Below are positions 34,848-46,329 of a stretch of 64,000 nt of DNA, in pieces. The DNA comes from Terfezia claveryi. Its lineage: Eukaryota > Ascomycota > Pezizomycetes > Pezizales > Pezizaceae. The position numbers and the translations under genes are program-made. A model generated the notes under the pieces. The model searched no databases and had not been told where the DNA came from. It saw nothing but the letters and a program-made list of their open reading frames with translations. The DNA is taken from contig WHUX01000036.1 of the NCBI GenBank assembly GCA_015179025.1, forward strand, positions 62,001 through 126,000, read 5' to 3'. Each line of letters starts with the position of its first letter. Position 1 is the stretch's first letter.

Positions 34848-35790
34848 GCGTAACAGTTTATTGGACCATATGTTAATATAAATTCAAGCCATCCAATTAA
34901 TTGTCGGACAGTTCCAGACCTTGCTATATTGAGCCAATCATTAACCAGCGGACGGTGTGGATAATTTGCATCAAGTGCATTGAACCAATCATTAACCACC
35001 GAAGAGCATGACAGCTTATAGGACGATATGTTCGTTACTTCAAATCAGCCAATCAGCCGTTTGATATCTCTAAGCAACGGACTGATCTGGTATATTAGAC
35101 CAATCATCGACCAAACACGAGCGACAGCTTATTGGACCATATGGTTAAAATAATTCGGATGGCATCGGACGGCGTGATAGCTTATTGGGCCACATGTTGT
35201 GACCAATCGGATGTTGGACAGCTCCAGGTTACGGGAATGATCTTGTGTATTAGACCAATCATCGATGAGACAGACTATTGGACCATATGGGACAATAATT
35301 TGGATAGCATCGGACGGCGTGACAGCTTATTGGGCCATATGTTGTGATGTTGGACAGCTCCAGAATGATCTTGTGTATTGGACCAATCATCGACGAGACA
35401 GCCTATTGGACCATTATGGGACAATAATTCGAATAGCATCGGACGGCGTGACAGCTTATTGGGCCATATGTTGTAACTAATCAGATGTTGGATAGCTCCA
35501 GGTTACGGAATAATTCTTGTGTATTGGACCAATCATCGACGACCAGACAGAGCGACAGCTTATTGGCCCATATGTTGACGATTCAAACAAACCAATTAAC
35601 CGTCGGACAGCCGTGACAATTTATTGGACCATAGCGAACCAACTGTCTGACGCAGAGAAATTTCTTGGATATTCAACCTAGAACGAAAAAATTTCGACCA
35701 ATAAAATTGTTCAAGGCTAGTCTAACCATCGGATAGCTTGACAGCTTATTGGCTCTTGTTGAAGAAATACCAATTAGGCAGCTTTGACAG
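34848..35790. repeat. Degenerate CCAAT-rich tandem array
   Basis: Units of about 128-156 bp, best preserved at about 35123, 35270, 35398 and 35554. They share CAGCTTATTGGRCCATATG, GCATCGGACGGCGTGA, GTTGGACAGCTCCAG and TTGTGTATTGGACCAATC blocks. Nearly every block carries ATTGG or CCAAT. More diverged pieces extend to both sides. No open frame runs through it. Confidence 0.65.
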
Positions 35791-36295
35791 CTTATTATTG
35801 AAATCTATCCAAGCAAGCAGATCTAGAGCCTGAGCAGATGGATTTGGAATATGGGTCCCCACTTCAAAGCCGATAAACAACCACCACCACTCGCTGGTAC
35901 TCAGTTAGAAGGGCACAAGACAAAAAGAATTTCCTCAGCTTTCGAACTCGCCGTCGTCGGAAACGAGCCGCTATGAACTACTCGATGTCGACATCGGATC
36001 ACCTAGTCACGAATTCGAGTGACCCTGCACCAACAAACCTTTTTTTTTTTTTTTTTGGGGTCATGATTCACTTGTTTTTCGAGAATCGACGCCCCCAAAT
36101 ATAGGCTTCGGACATCAGAGTCGTTTTTCTTTTTTTTTCTTTAGTCTATGGTTGCACATGCCGAGTGTACTGTCTCTCTACTTTCACATCCTCTGAAATC
36201 TTTTTATCATTTTCCCCCTAAGTTAGATCTCGATGTTCCTACCTCGAGAAGAAGAAGATTGGATATCCTGAGTGGAGAACTGCGAAGGGGGGGAA

Positions 36296-36317
36296 GAGGG
36301 GGGGGGGGGGGGGGGGA
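36296..36317 (+). repeat. Poly-G tract
   Basis: A run of about 19-20 G preceded by GAAGAGG. A longer run of about 24 G lies at 36870-36894, next to poly-A and poly-T runs (36850-36862, 36911-36926). Confidence 0.7.
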
Positions 36318-37046
36318 AATAGATTGGTGAGAGTTGGTGAAAGTTGATACTACTACTATGTATGTACAACCTTGCATAAAAATATATTTCCTAGTCGTAG
36401 CAAGTTATCTACAATAAGTCTAAAAGCTGGAGAGGAGGAAATCAATTGAGATATTAATATTATTAAACTATTCTCCGAGCCAAACATTTCAAAAAGTTTT
36501 TTTAAAAAAAAAAAAAAAAAACCTTACAAATCTTACTTCTCGGCATAACCCAACCGGCTTCGTTTCCCCCCCACTCCACGATCACCCCCTCTTGACAGCC
36601 ATCCCCCTTTCGGCTCAGAGGTCACATGGGTATGTACTGTAGGTAATCCCGGGCAACGAAAAGGGCAACTAGAGCAAGGTGGCCATGGTATGATGAAGGA
36701 CGTTACATACATACAGTAACGTACGGCCGGCCACCCAACCGGAGCAATTCCGCAGAGAAGCAGATCCTCAACAACGCAGATTAACTGATCTATGTACCAT
36801 AGGAAAAGCGGACTCGTAAAGATTGCACCCTCCCCCCCACCAGAAAACAAAAAAAAAAAAACGAGGACAGGGGGGGGGGGGGGGGGGGGGGGGGCGCGCT
36901 ATCATATCGGATTTTTTTTTTTTTTTTCTTTTTCTTTTTCAAATTGTTGGAAGAAACTTTTCGATAGAACATGGGCTTAAAAAAAAGTAAAAACTCCAGC
37001 TTATTTATTTTTCCAGCTATACACCAGCTGTTAAGCTATACATATG

Positions 37047-37080
<34 letters not shown>

Positions 37081-37784
37081 TAATTCAAGTTGCGTTATGT
37101 GTAACCCCCAAATACAGTAACTAAATAAAATTGCCCCTCGCGGGGCATAGTGGGTATGCCGCCCGCAACATATGGTTGGAAATGAATTGACTCTTTATAT
37201 TTGTCCTGCTCTTTTTGTATCAAACTTGTGCGGGAACAGCAGATTAGCTTTTAGCCTGTTCCGTGACGGGTGGCGCTTCTAGCGGGACTACGGTATGCGG
37301 CCCCTTTAAAAAGAAAAAATCCATCACAAACCTACAAAATCAGGGTAATATATAAACCTCAAGCTAACCCACCAACGGTTTGGGATATCTTTAGTGGGAA
37401 AGGATAACTATTACCCTACAAACACCTATACGTAAAGAGCAGGCGTCATTAACCCCAAAAACACACACACAACACACACACACACACACACGCGCACCTT
37501 AAATGCCACCAAAACCAACGAAAAGCGAATAAGCAAACATGACGAAACAATGCTATCATGTATGTATATACCAATGTAACATATGCAATTGGTATGAGTA
37601 TCCCAATACTCCACTACTGCCTAGTTATGAGAAACCAACTCCCGCCATATTCACCAAACAAAAAAAAAAAATACAATCTACCACCCCAACCAGATGACTA
37701 CCCCCACGCCCAGCCCCCCCGCCTCCCTAACCGCACACCCTAGACACCCCCTCCCCTCGCCCCCGCCAGCAATTACCGCGGCCT

Positions 37785-40700
37785 TCACCCCCCTATCACT
37801 ACACCACGCCCTAGCAAATACCCCCCCGCCTCTCCCCCTTCACTCGCATCAATAACCATCACACTCGCCCTCCTCGCTCTATTCAGCATTTCCAAATTCG
37901 TTTCTCCTGGTTTACTCATCGAAAACACCTGCTGCGGGGCCGCTAAATCTGGGAGTGACGAGAGTGGGTGGACAGAATACAGATGGGACCTGTGCAATGC
38001 GTGATGGTGGCCATGGAGTGGGTCTTGGGACGGAAAGAGTTTTGCTGGCGGGAGGCAAGGATATGCCGTGATGAATGTGATGTCGTGAGTAAGGTGGAAG
38101 ATGATATGTCTCGTACGCCCTGTTGATTCGTCTGTGCTATTGTTGTTTGTGGAGTTGGAAGGGCCATCGGAATCCAACCCCTCCGTCAGAACAAACGACG
38201 CGCTAACATCATACACTCCCAACCCCTCCTCATCCCTCTCATCATCCTTCTCCTCCTCCTCATCACTTGCAAACCCCTCCTTCTCGCTTCTCCTAAATAC
38301 TAACCCCTCAAACATAATCTCCACACCCTCATCCCCTTTCCCATCCACCTTCGGGACAACAAAATCTCGCTCCAGGACTGCCACTCCCTCCTTCCATCCT
38401 CGCCCAAGGATACAACTCATCCTCGCCACCTCCCTCGGCTTATCTACCCTCTCCACCGTTGGTGCATCCCCTCTGCTATCCCCCTCCTCGACCTCATTAA
38501 AAACCTGCTTCGCCCTAACCGCGACCCACCCACTAACGTCCTCTCCACCCGCACACCAGTAATCCCCTTCCTCACCTACATTTGCCGTCGTCAACACCCT
38601 CACCCCCTTCGGCGTACCAATCCAACCCAAACACTCCCTACTTCCAGCATACCGCCCCAACACCCTCCCCACCACACAAAAACTGCTCCACCACATACCC
38701 TCTCCTGGCAATATAAACCCACCATACAACTCCGCCTCCCAGCCCACCCTTTCTCCCATATTAATATCATTCTCCAACAGTGCACTGATGAGCAAATGCG
38801 GGAGACTCTCTCCTGGCAACACCAACCCCGTAAACCAGCTCCGGCTCAACCATCCCCCACTACCCATTGTGTTATTTCTCATTAACGAGCTCGCCGATTC
38901 TCTTTTCCGCAAGAGTAAGCTACTACTCCTACTCCGTAGCGACGAACGGGAACTTAGTTCCCTTAGCCTCTTAGGGCGGAGAGAGGATGTGGTAAAGTAA
39001 CTCCCTGCGCTTCCAGCTATAGCCGTCGCCATCGTAGCAATAGTCCCCTTCCCAACGACTATATTCGCAAGTGGGGACTCTGTACTAGGAGTTAGCAACC
39101 CCGGGGACATTGGAGTCGGTGTACTCGCGACACTCTGTGGAAGGGAATATCCAAACTTCGCTGGGTGAGTCTGCACGTAATGAAGCAAATTATCCACCAA
39201 CGTTTGTGAGAGTACATCCACCTGCGGCCAGTTAATCTCCTTTGCAAAAAATAGCAAACCCGATAACTGTGTCGCCTGATCTCTCGGGATGATCAGTGCA
39301 TCATATGCCGGATTGTTCGACTTCGCGCTCGGGTCATATTTCACTGGGGCGGCACCAGAAGAAGTACTCGGCGGGCTTGAGCTCAGAGCTGAAAACCATC
39401 CCTTCTTCTTCGGTGAATCACCCGTTCCCATTGCTGCCTCCTTCTCTTTATCCTCCAAAATGGTCACTGAAGGGCTGGAAACCGTTTCCCTCTCTACGAG
39501 AACGACATTCTCCAACCACCTCCTCGCGAGCAGGATATCCCACTCGACTTTCTTCTTCCGGATCTCTCTAAAGGACCGGAACATCTCTTCCTTTGTCTCC
39601 CCATTTCCGCCAGTCCCACCAATTCCCCCTTGTTCGTCAAAATCCGAGGCTGCGACAGCGTCTAGACGGACAACGAGTTCGCACGCAAGTAAGATTTGCA
39701 AGAGCAGCCAGACCCTCTCCGTATTATTCCCTCCAGTATCCTCATTCCACTTATGCCCCCACAGCACCTGACCTAGTCTGATTCTCCACTCTACGAGTGA
39801 AAAATCAAGCCATACACGAGACATGCCCAGGGCGTGGGTTAATGAAGCAATCTGTACTCTGAGGCTGTAAGGGTCATGATAATCCGCCGTAGTGATCTTT
39901 GTCGGTGGGTATAACAGCCGCGTGAATAAATTCGTATACAACTCCAGATGTGTATACTTTGATAAAATCCCCGGCTTCCCATTCCTCCCAACCGGAGGAC
40001 CACGCGCAGTCCCTTTCATTTTACCAAACGTCGTATCTGTGAAGGCCTCCTCCAGTGAAGGAGTCGCAGGGTTTACCACGATCTTCGCTACTGCATTCTC
40101 ATCTGCGACAGCTTCATCCAGTGATGATTCACCATCCACGTTACCACCATCATCTCCTCCTTCAACTGTATCCCCTTCACTCCTCCCCACCCAATATAGC
40201 TCCCCGAGTTCCTTTAATCGCTCCACGACCCACCCCACTTCTACACTCCTCATCACCCCCGCCAACTCCCGGCCTCCCATGGTCATTCCCCTCTCCCTTC
40301 CTCCTTCATCAAAATCAGCCCTTCCATCCCTGTCTATATCTTCCTCCTCAGGATCAATATTTGCGTCTCCAAGAGGTGCTAACACATAATGTTCCCACCC
40401 ACAACTCCCAACTTCTAATCCTTGGAAGGCAGACATGGGGGGTAACTCTGAGGGTAAAGGGTCAAGAATATCAATCTCTCCTCGGGCCGGAAGTGCAGAG
40501 TCACAGAGTGAAAAGCTCGGATGTGGCGGAAATGGGACATGGTCTGATCCTTGGGGGATATGGGACTCGGAAAGAGAGTATGGGAATGTAACAGTGGGTA
40601 CCAGTGGGAGATGGGTGTAATGTGAACTTGAGGGATGGTCGTCTGCCGGGGTGTGATATAGCGAGAATTGAGGTGCTCCAGAGAACATCCGTGTCAGGTC

Positions 40701-41911
40701 ACCAATTGTGAGTGGCTTTGATCCTGTTTCAGGGATTGAGTTGGTTTGTGGGTTGATTGTCGTTGAGGGTCCCTCACCGGCAGACAATGATGCCTTCCGT
40801 TTATTTGCCTTGGGGGGTGATCCCGTTCTCGAATCCCTCCGTGGTCGAGGTGCTGCTACTCCACCAGATGAACTCGCAGGAGGTGACGTTGCCCTATGAT
40901 CACCGATGCCACTTGCACTCGAAGTAGCCTTTGCCCATAGGTTCTTCCTTTTACTGCTCAGTGCCCTCACAAAATTCCGACTACTGCTTGTCGAAGCTGT
41001 ACCTGATGCATTTGAAGGTACTGGCAAGGAGCCCGAAACTCCTCCTCCGGCTGCTCTTGGTGATGCATCATCTCTATTGGCAGAACCTGACGAGCCGTGG
41101 CTGTGGATTTTCGAACCCGCAGAACCCATCGATAACGATGTCGTCTCTGTGGGGTGCTCAACTGCCGTTGGTGCAATCGGCGGAAAGTACTCTAGCAACG
41201 AGCACTCCCCTGGGGAGACAGTAAATGCAATTATCGGGGGTGTTTGCGTCTTCTGTTGCAACTGCTGCTGCTGCTGTGCTTGGCATGATCCTGTGGTGGT
41301 GGTGGCGGTGGTGGTGGTGGTGGTGGTGGTGGTGGTGGAGGTGTTGGTGGAGGTGGAGGTGGATATGGATGTGGAAGCGGATGTGGTAGTGGTGGTGCCG
41401 GTAGTGGTGGTGCCGGTGGTGGTTCTGCCTGTGGGATCGCCCGTTGCAGCCGCAGTAGTTGGTATCGCGGGCAGGGAAGTACCCTTATCGATAGTACCGG
41501 TAATATGCTGCTCTCTATTCGAAGCAACGAGCATATCTGCTGCACTTGCTGCTGCTGCTGCTGCCCGATGCCTGATGCCTGCTTGCTTTTGAAGATCAGT
41601 GATGTTATAACATATGGTATCCCTCGCAATGCACATCGGAACGTAACGCGGCCCCCCGTTTATAAGAGCCAGCAGCAACCCCAGGGGATCATCGCTGACT
41701 ATATTTGCTTATTCTCTTCCCTCGCAACATTAACGCTGTTCTGGGCTGTATCAGATGGTGCAAAGCTGGAGCCTGGCAGTGGCCGCTGTCATAAAGCGAA
41801 GCCATGGCCGTTCACTGTGGGCCAGTTGGATCTGTCCACATGTGCGGCGTATCTAATCCCTATCTCTGCTGCTGCTGTTGCTGCAGCAGAGCTTTTCTTA
41901 CTCTCAGTCAT
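37785..41911 (-). CDS. Large conserved-looking fungal protein, function unknown
   Basis: Exon 1 is only ATGACTGAGA (41911-41902), followed by a 203-bp intron (41901-41699, GTAAGA...ATATAG) and exon 2, 41698-37785; about 1307 aa. This start is chosen because the long frame opens without an ATG and the splice yields MTEISDDPLGLLLALINGGP. The alternative start is ATG 41636. The N-terminal part carries a long Thr/Ser tract (about residues 115-160) and a Gln run. The middle (ILSKYTHLELYTNLFTRLLY onward) and the C-terminal half (LPHLLISALLENDINMGERV, CLGWIGTPKGVRV) look like folded domains. There are no obvious signal peptide or membrane segments. I cannot assign a family. GC-rich, well-maintained codons over 3.9 kb indicate a real gene. 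Confidence 0.72.
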
Positions 41912-42826
41912 TATTCCTGGCTACATTACTTGCCAGCACTCGAAGCTGTCCTTGTGACGTGATGGTGGGCATGGGATGGGATCAGCCATCGCGCGTATCC
42001 TTACTGATAACAGCATAGGATGGGCTACAGAATGGATCAATACTCATCGAGAGGGCGATGCTAAGCAAGAGGCCAAAAGGCAAAAGGCAAAACACAAATT
42101 CCCGGAGTGGTCCCAGGGTGCCGGGAATCAAGAATGAATGTAGGAACCCGCAAGTTAAACGGCAAGCTTGAGTTGAAATAAAGATAATAGGCAACAGATT
42201 GAGCAGCCATGTGGTTTGTTTTGTTCAGATACTTCAAGTGCTGCGGGGTCCCTCCCTGCAGAATTCTCAAAGTTCCACAGGAATAAATGTTTCAATTCTC
42301 AGAATATGATACCTAAATCAAAACATATTTCCCAATCCTCTTTAGCCATCTCTAGCACAGTATGATCGAAGCGCTTCGAGTTAGTCCTCGCGTCGGACGG
42401 GATGTGCGCATGGATGACTTCAAATAGCTACGCCGGTCTCGGAAGAAATGCTCGGAAGAAATCCAATTTTCCAATTTCTTGTCTGGCGCTGGAAATGGCT
42501 ATTGAGGACATCTTCAAGGTCTTATGCAGCCTTCATTCAAAGATGCTTTGACGAGACCTTTAATCGCACGAGAGGGGCATTGACATCACAAAATCGACAG
42601 GAGTGGAGCCCAGGCTGGTGTTCTCCATCTAACAATATGTACAGGCATGAGCACATCTAGAATAAATTTTGAATAACCCTCAGCTCTTAGAAGTCACATA
42701 ATGCGCCAAACGACCCGGAATTGATAAGAAACAAAAGATGCAGGAAATGCTAACCTCCCAAGATATGATATCGTACTGAAATCTTTCTTATACACCACCC
42801 CACGCAAGCCTCGACCCCCCAGAGCA
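41912..42826. other. Intergenic DNA
   Basis: About 0.9 kb between the large unassigned gene (5' side) and the 3' end of DUS2. The first part should hold the promoter of the large gene. No further gene recognised. Confidence 0.55.
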
Positions 42827-44237
42827 CTACGACAGCATCGGAACAGCCTGTGTCATTCCCTGCTGCTGATTCTTGTGACTCACCTGTCCACCTACACCCC
42901 GTAGCTTCTGCATCTTTGTCTTCTTGCCAGGAGCCACACCTCCAGCCGCAACAGCACTCTCATACCCACCGCTCTTTGCCTTCTCTACCGCCTCTGTCTT
43001 TTTCTTCGGCTCCTTCACCACCTCGGCATCTGAGCTCAGCCCCGGCAAATGGCCCACTTCAAGTATCTCACACATATCCTTGTATGTCTTCGCACCCGTA
43101 ATCTGCTTGCATGTCGGATTCTTGCTATCCACGACATGGTTCAGAACAAACTTCGTATTCGAGAAATGGTTGTCAACATCCATTGCCGTAGTCAAGAACT
43201 CTTTTGCCACATCCAACCATGGCTTCACCTCCTTTTCACCTCCAATAAAGCAAGATGGGTTTGTCTCGGCTGCTCTTGCAATCATACATCCGTCGAGATC
43301 GTATTGTTCACTAAGATAGTCTGAAGCGGCACGGTGATCGATATCGCCATTCACAAGGATCCCCACCCCAGCCTCCCGGCAGATCCTCACGATTCCCCTG
43401 ATAATTTCTGGATCCCGAATTGCCGGTTCCCGTGGACGCATAGGTGTGGTACGCATATGCACGGTTAGATGCTCGATCCCCGTCTTTACCAGCCTCTCCA
43501 CAAGGCCAAATGTCTTTTCATGAGGCTCCAAAAGGCGAATCTTCACACTGATCGGCACGTTGAATTCTGTCCCCGGCCCGACAGCCTTCACTAGATTAGT
43601 CAAGATCTCACATAGCAAATCTGGCGTTTGTAGAAGAGCTGCTCCCATCCCGCTATGTATACTGAAGTGCTTCGGACAACCAGCATTGACGCCTATTCCA
43701 GCTACATCTCTCGCAACTATCCGGGCAGCATCGACTGCTAGTGCAGGGTCAGCGGTCCCGAGTTGAAAGATGAGTTTCCGGGCTGCAGTTTCGAGAATGG
43801 TGTGTGTGCGGAAGACCACCCGGGAAGCTTCACCCGGCTTATTGTTGCTGGGCTTGGTGAAGTCGGTACAGAAGATGGCGGGGTTGGGTGTTCGGGTGGA
43901 CCCAATGATGGCTTTATCGACTGTCTCGGGACCTGGAGGGGATAAGGTTAGTATTGGCTACTAAACATGGAAACGTCGAAGCTGCAGACGTACCCCAGAC
44001 GAGACTGGCACCATATTTTAGTGACAAGAGGCGTGTGGGGAGTTCCCCTGTCCGCACCATAGGAGCAAGCACACATAATGGGCGTTTGCGGGGCAGGCCT
44101 AAGGCCATTGGGGGAGGGGTGATATCGGCGGGGATGTCTGTGTTGGCCGCAGTAGAGGGGGGATCTAGTGTCGCTATGGTTCTGGACAGTTTTGCTGACA
44201 CTGAGCGCAGGGAGGGTTTGAGAGCACGTTTTATCAT
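42827..44237 (-). CDS. DUS2: tRNA-dihydrouridine synthase 2
   Basis: Exons 44237-43994 and 43932-42827 (intron 43993-43933, 61 bp, phase 1) encode about 449 aa. The enzyme reduces a uridine (position 20 in known DUS2 proteins) of tRNAs to dihydrouridine, using FMN and NAD(P)H. Visible marks are VLAPMVRTGELPTRLLSLKY (FMN-binding start of the barrel), the splice-restored VWGPETVDKAIIG, the catalytic cysteine motif NAGCPK (about Cys167), SVKIRLLE, and HMRTTPMRPREPA followed by NGDI (FMN/tRNA contact). The first ATG in the open frame, MIKRALKPSL, is used; its Arg/Ser-rich leader could be a mitochondrial presequence. The C-terminal 60 residues are Lys-rich. Divergent from glucokinase across 2.1 kb. 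Confidence 0.9.
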
Positions 44238-44668
44238 AGCATCGCGATGCTGCGCCCGGGGGGCGTTGGGCAGAAGTAAATTGCGTTGTATAACAATGAT
44301 AATTTGGGACCGACTTTGCCAAGGTTGCAATTCTGGCCAAGGTGTTGCCAAGAGGATGGCTCCGGTAATTAGTCACGTGGCTCCCGCCGAGGCAGACTCA
44401 CGGGACTTCCCTCTACCGGTACAGCCAGAATAGGCCCCCGGTGCCAACCAGACTACCCGAAACATACAGGCCAATTGCATTTCTCCGGTAGGTAGTCGCC
44501 ACTTGCGCGTTCAACAAATATTTACATCTGTCATATATATATATATATATATATAAGTATGTACTGTCACTGCTGCACAATAAACAATCGGGCTGCAGTT
44601 CCAACCAAGCTCGAGTATTTAGTCGAGTATTCCCGGGTTTTCTCTTCCTTTATGGTCAGTGGGCACTG

Positions 44669-44702
44669 GCACACAGGTAGTCTGGCTGGCACGCACACAG
44701 GT
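44669..44702. repeat. Micro-insertion with perfect 10-bp TSD
   Basis: AGTCTGGCTGGCAC (44679-44692) lies between exact copies of GCACACAGGT (44669-44678 and 44693-44702). A related copy with unclear flanks, GGTGCCAACCAGACTA, is at 44440-44455. Confidence 0.8.
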
Positions 44703-44788
44703 TAAATAAATGAAATCAATATAGAGGAGGGAATTGCGTAGAGACACAAATACAACATCCCAACCCCCCACGTCAAACTTCTCTTCAC

Positions 44789-44816
44789 CCCTCACCCAAC
44801 CAGACTACCCTCACCC
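44789..44816. repeat. 10-bp micro-insertion with perfect 9-bp TSD
   Basis: AACCAGACTA (44798-44807) lies between exact copies of CCCTCACCC (44789-44797 and 44808-44816). It retains only the fixed end of the family. Confidence 0.7.
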
Positions 44817-46329
44817 GTCTCATACTGCCTTGCTTCGCTATCCACTCTCCCCTTTTGCCTCTAGCCATCAGTCAGTCTAATAATAAATCTACCTGCCCAG
44901 CAACAGTTACTTTTCTCAACTAGATTCAAGATATATGTAGATCAGGGTGGGTTGCAAATTTGCGATATATACGAAGGTGAGGGGGTGTGCCAGTTGGGTG
45001 GGGCACGATCTAATGATTTCAATTTATTTTATTTATTTATATTTTATTCATTTTATGGCGTCAGGTTTCAAGGACAGAAATTGATTAGTTACGCCGGTTC
45101 ACCATCGGCATCTGCATACATAGATAGAATCTCATCATCCCATATTCGCAATGGGTGAGGCCCAGCTGTATGTAACTCATGTACTGGACAGTAACTGTAC
45201 TCTACTCCGAACCGTACCTACCTACCTACCTACTGTACCTACCTACTGTACCTACCTACCTACCTACCTACCTACCTACCATGTACTCGTACCAATTCTT
45301 CCAGTCAAAATCTCCCGGCCTCGACATACATACATACATACATATCACCCTATCAAATCCCGCAAAAACCCGGTGCTTTTTTCTCGCTTTTTTTTTTTTT
45401 TATCTCTCTCTTTTTATCCTTCGCCCAGTCACAATAATTGCAGAACTGGAAAGCAGAAGATCGCTATTTTTCTTTTTGAGCGACATCGCATGTGCAGCAC
45501 CGTGGTACTACTTAAGTACTTATGGGGAATCGCAGGCGGGAAGCCGTGCCGTCATCACCGGAAACAAGGTTCAATATATCGGTAAGAGAGAACGAGGGCT
45601 TATCGAACTCGGTACTCTTCTACGCCCCATCACCACACACCCCCCAACACACCCCCATCACACCCATTCTCCACCCATCAACACCGTAAGCCACAACCCC
45701 ATAGGCGAGACAGCCATAAAGGACCACCCCTTCCCTCCCCCAGCTGTACTGCCCTAGAATCAAAGACCGAATGGTTCATACTCATTGCTGCTGGAGCTTC
45801 CCTTCAATTGCTCTTTCATACCTACTTACCTACTGCACTGCCCGTCCCTTTCCCGCAGTAGATTAAAGAGCACTCGCCCCAATTGATTGCCTGCGGTTTG
45901 AATACTAAACTACTCCGTCGATACAATATATCCGATTTTAAAAGAAAAAAAAATTTAAAAAATTAAAAAAAAACCGCAGCCTCCTTGACATCCTCTACTC
46001 CCTACTCCCCTGGCTCATACAGTGCCCAAAGTGCCCTATCTCAGGGTTTCGCACTTCTCTTCCGGTTTGCAATTCCTCCTCTTCTCATCACCACCTCCCA
46101 TCATTATCATCATCATCATCACCATCATCATCATCATTATTCTAGCTAGCATAATCGTCGAGGTTGACGACGAGCCCACCGTCCGCAAGCACCAATCAAG
46201 TCCTGCCGGTTATCCCAATAATCTCCTCAGTCTCTGTACAGACAGGGAGCAGAACATAATCCCCTTCTACTCCCAAGCTCCTCGAGCAAGTCCAAGACCA
46301 ACGGCGAAGAAGCACTTACAACAGCAGCT

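Larger units (their letters stand above)
32881..37784. other. 4.9-kb repeat-rich intergenic region
   Basis: No gene supported. It contains at least six micro-insertions (33195-34281), two tRNA-Gly-like relics, a CCAAT-rich tandem array (34848-35790), poly-G, poly-A and poly-T tracts (36000-36980) and AT and CA microsatellites (37040-37070, 37460-37495). Frames such as 33675-34118, 33908-34456 and 36533-36850 run through these repeats and are not credible genes. Confidence 0.6.
44238..46329. other. Divergent promoter region of DUS2 and glucokinase
   Basis: 2.1 kb between two start codons facing away from each other. It has micro-insertions (44440-44455; 44669-44702; 44789-44816), an AT microsatellite (44536-44554), CTAC/CTAC-type tandem repeats (45215-45280), CATA repeats (45325-45345) and pyrimidine-rich tracts (46080-46140) upstream of glucokinase. 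Open frames here follow the repeats and are not credible genes. Confidence 0.55.

Noticed and set aside
40906..41592. Long plus-strand frame rich in Val
   Set aside because: It is the antisense shadow of the Thr-rich repeat in the large minus-strand gene.
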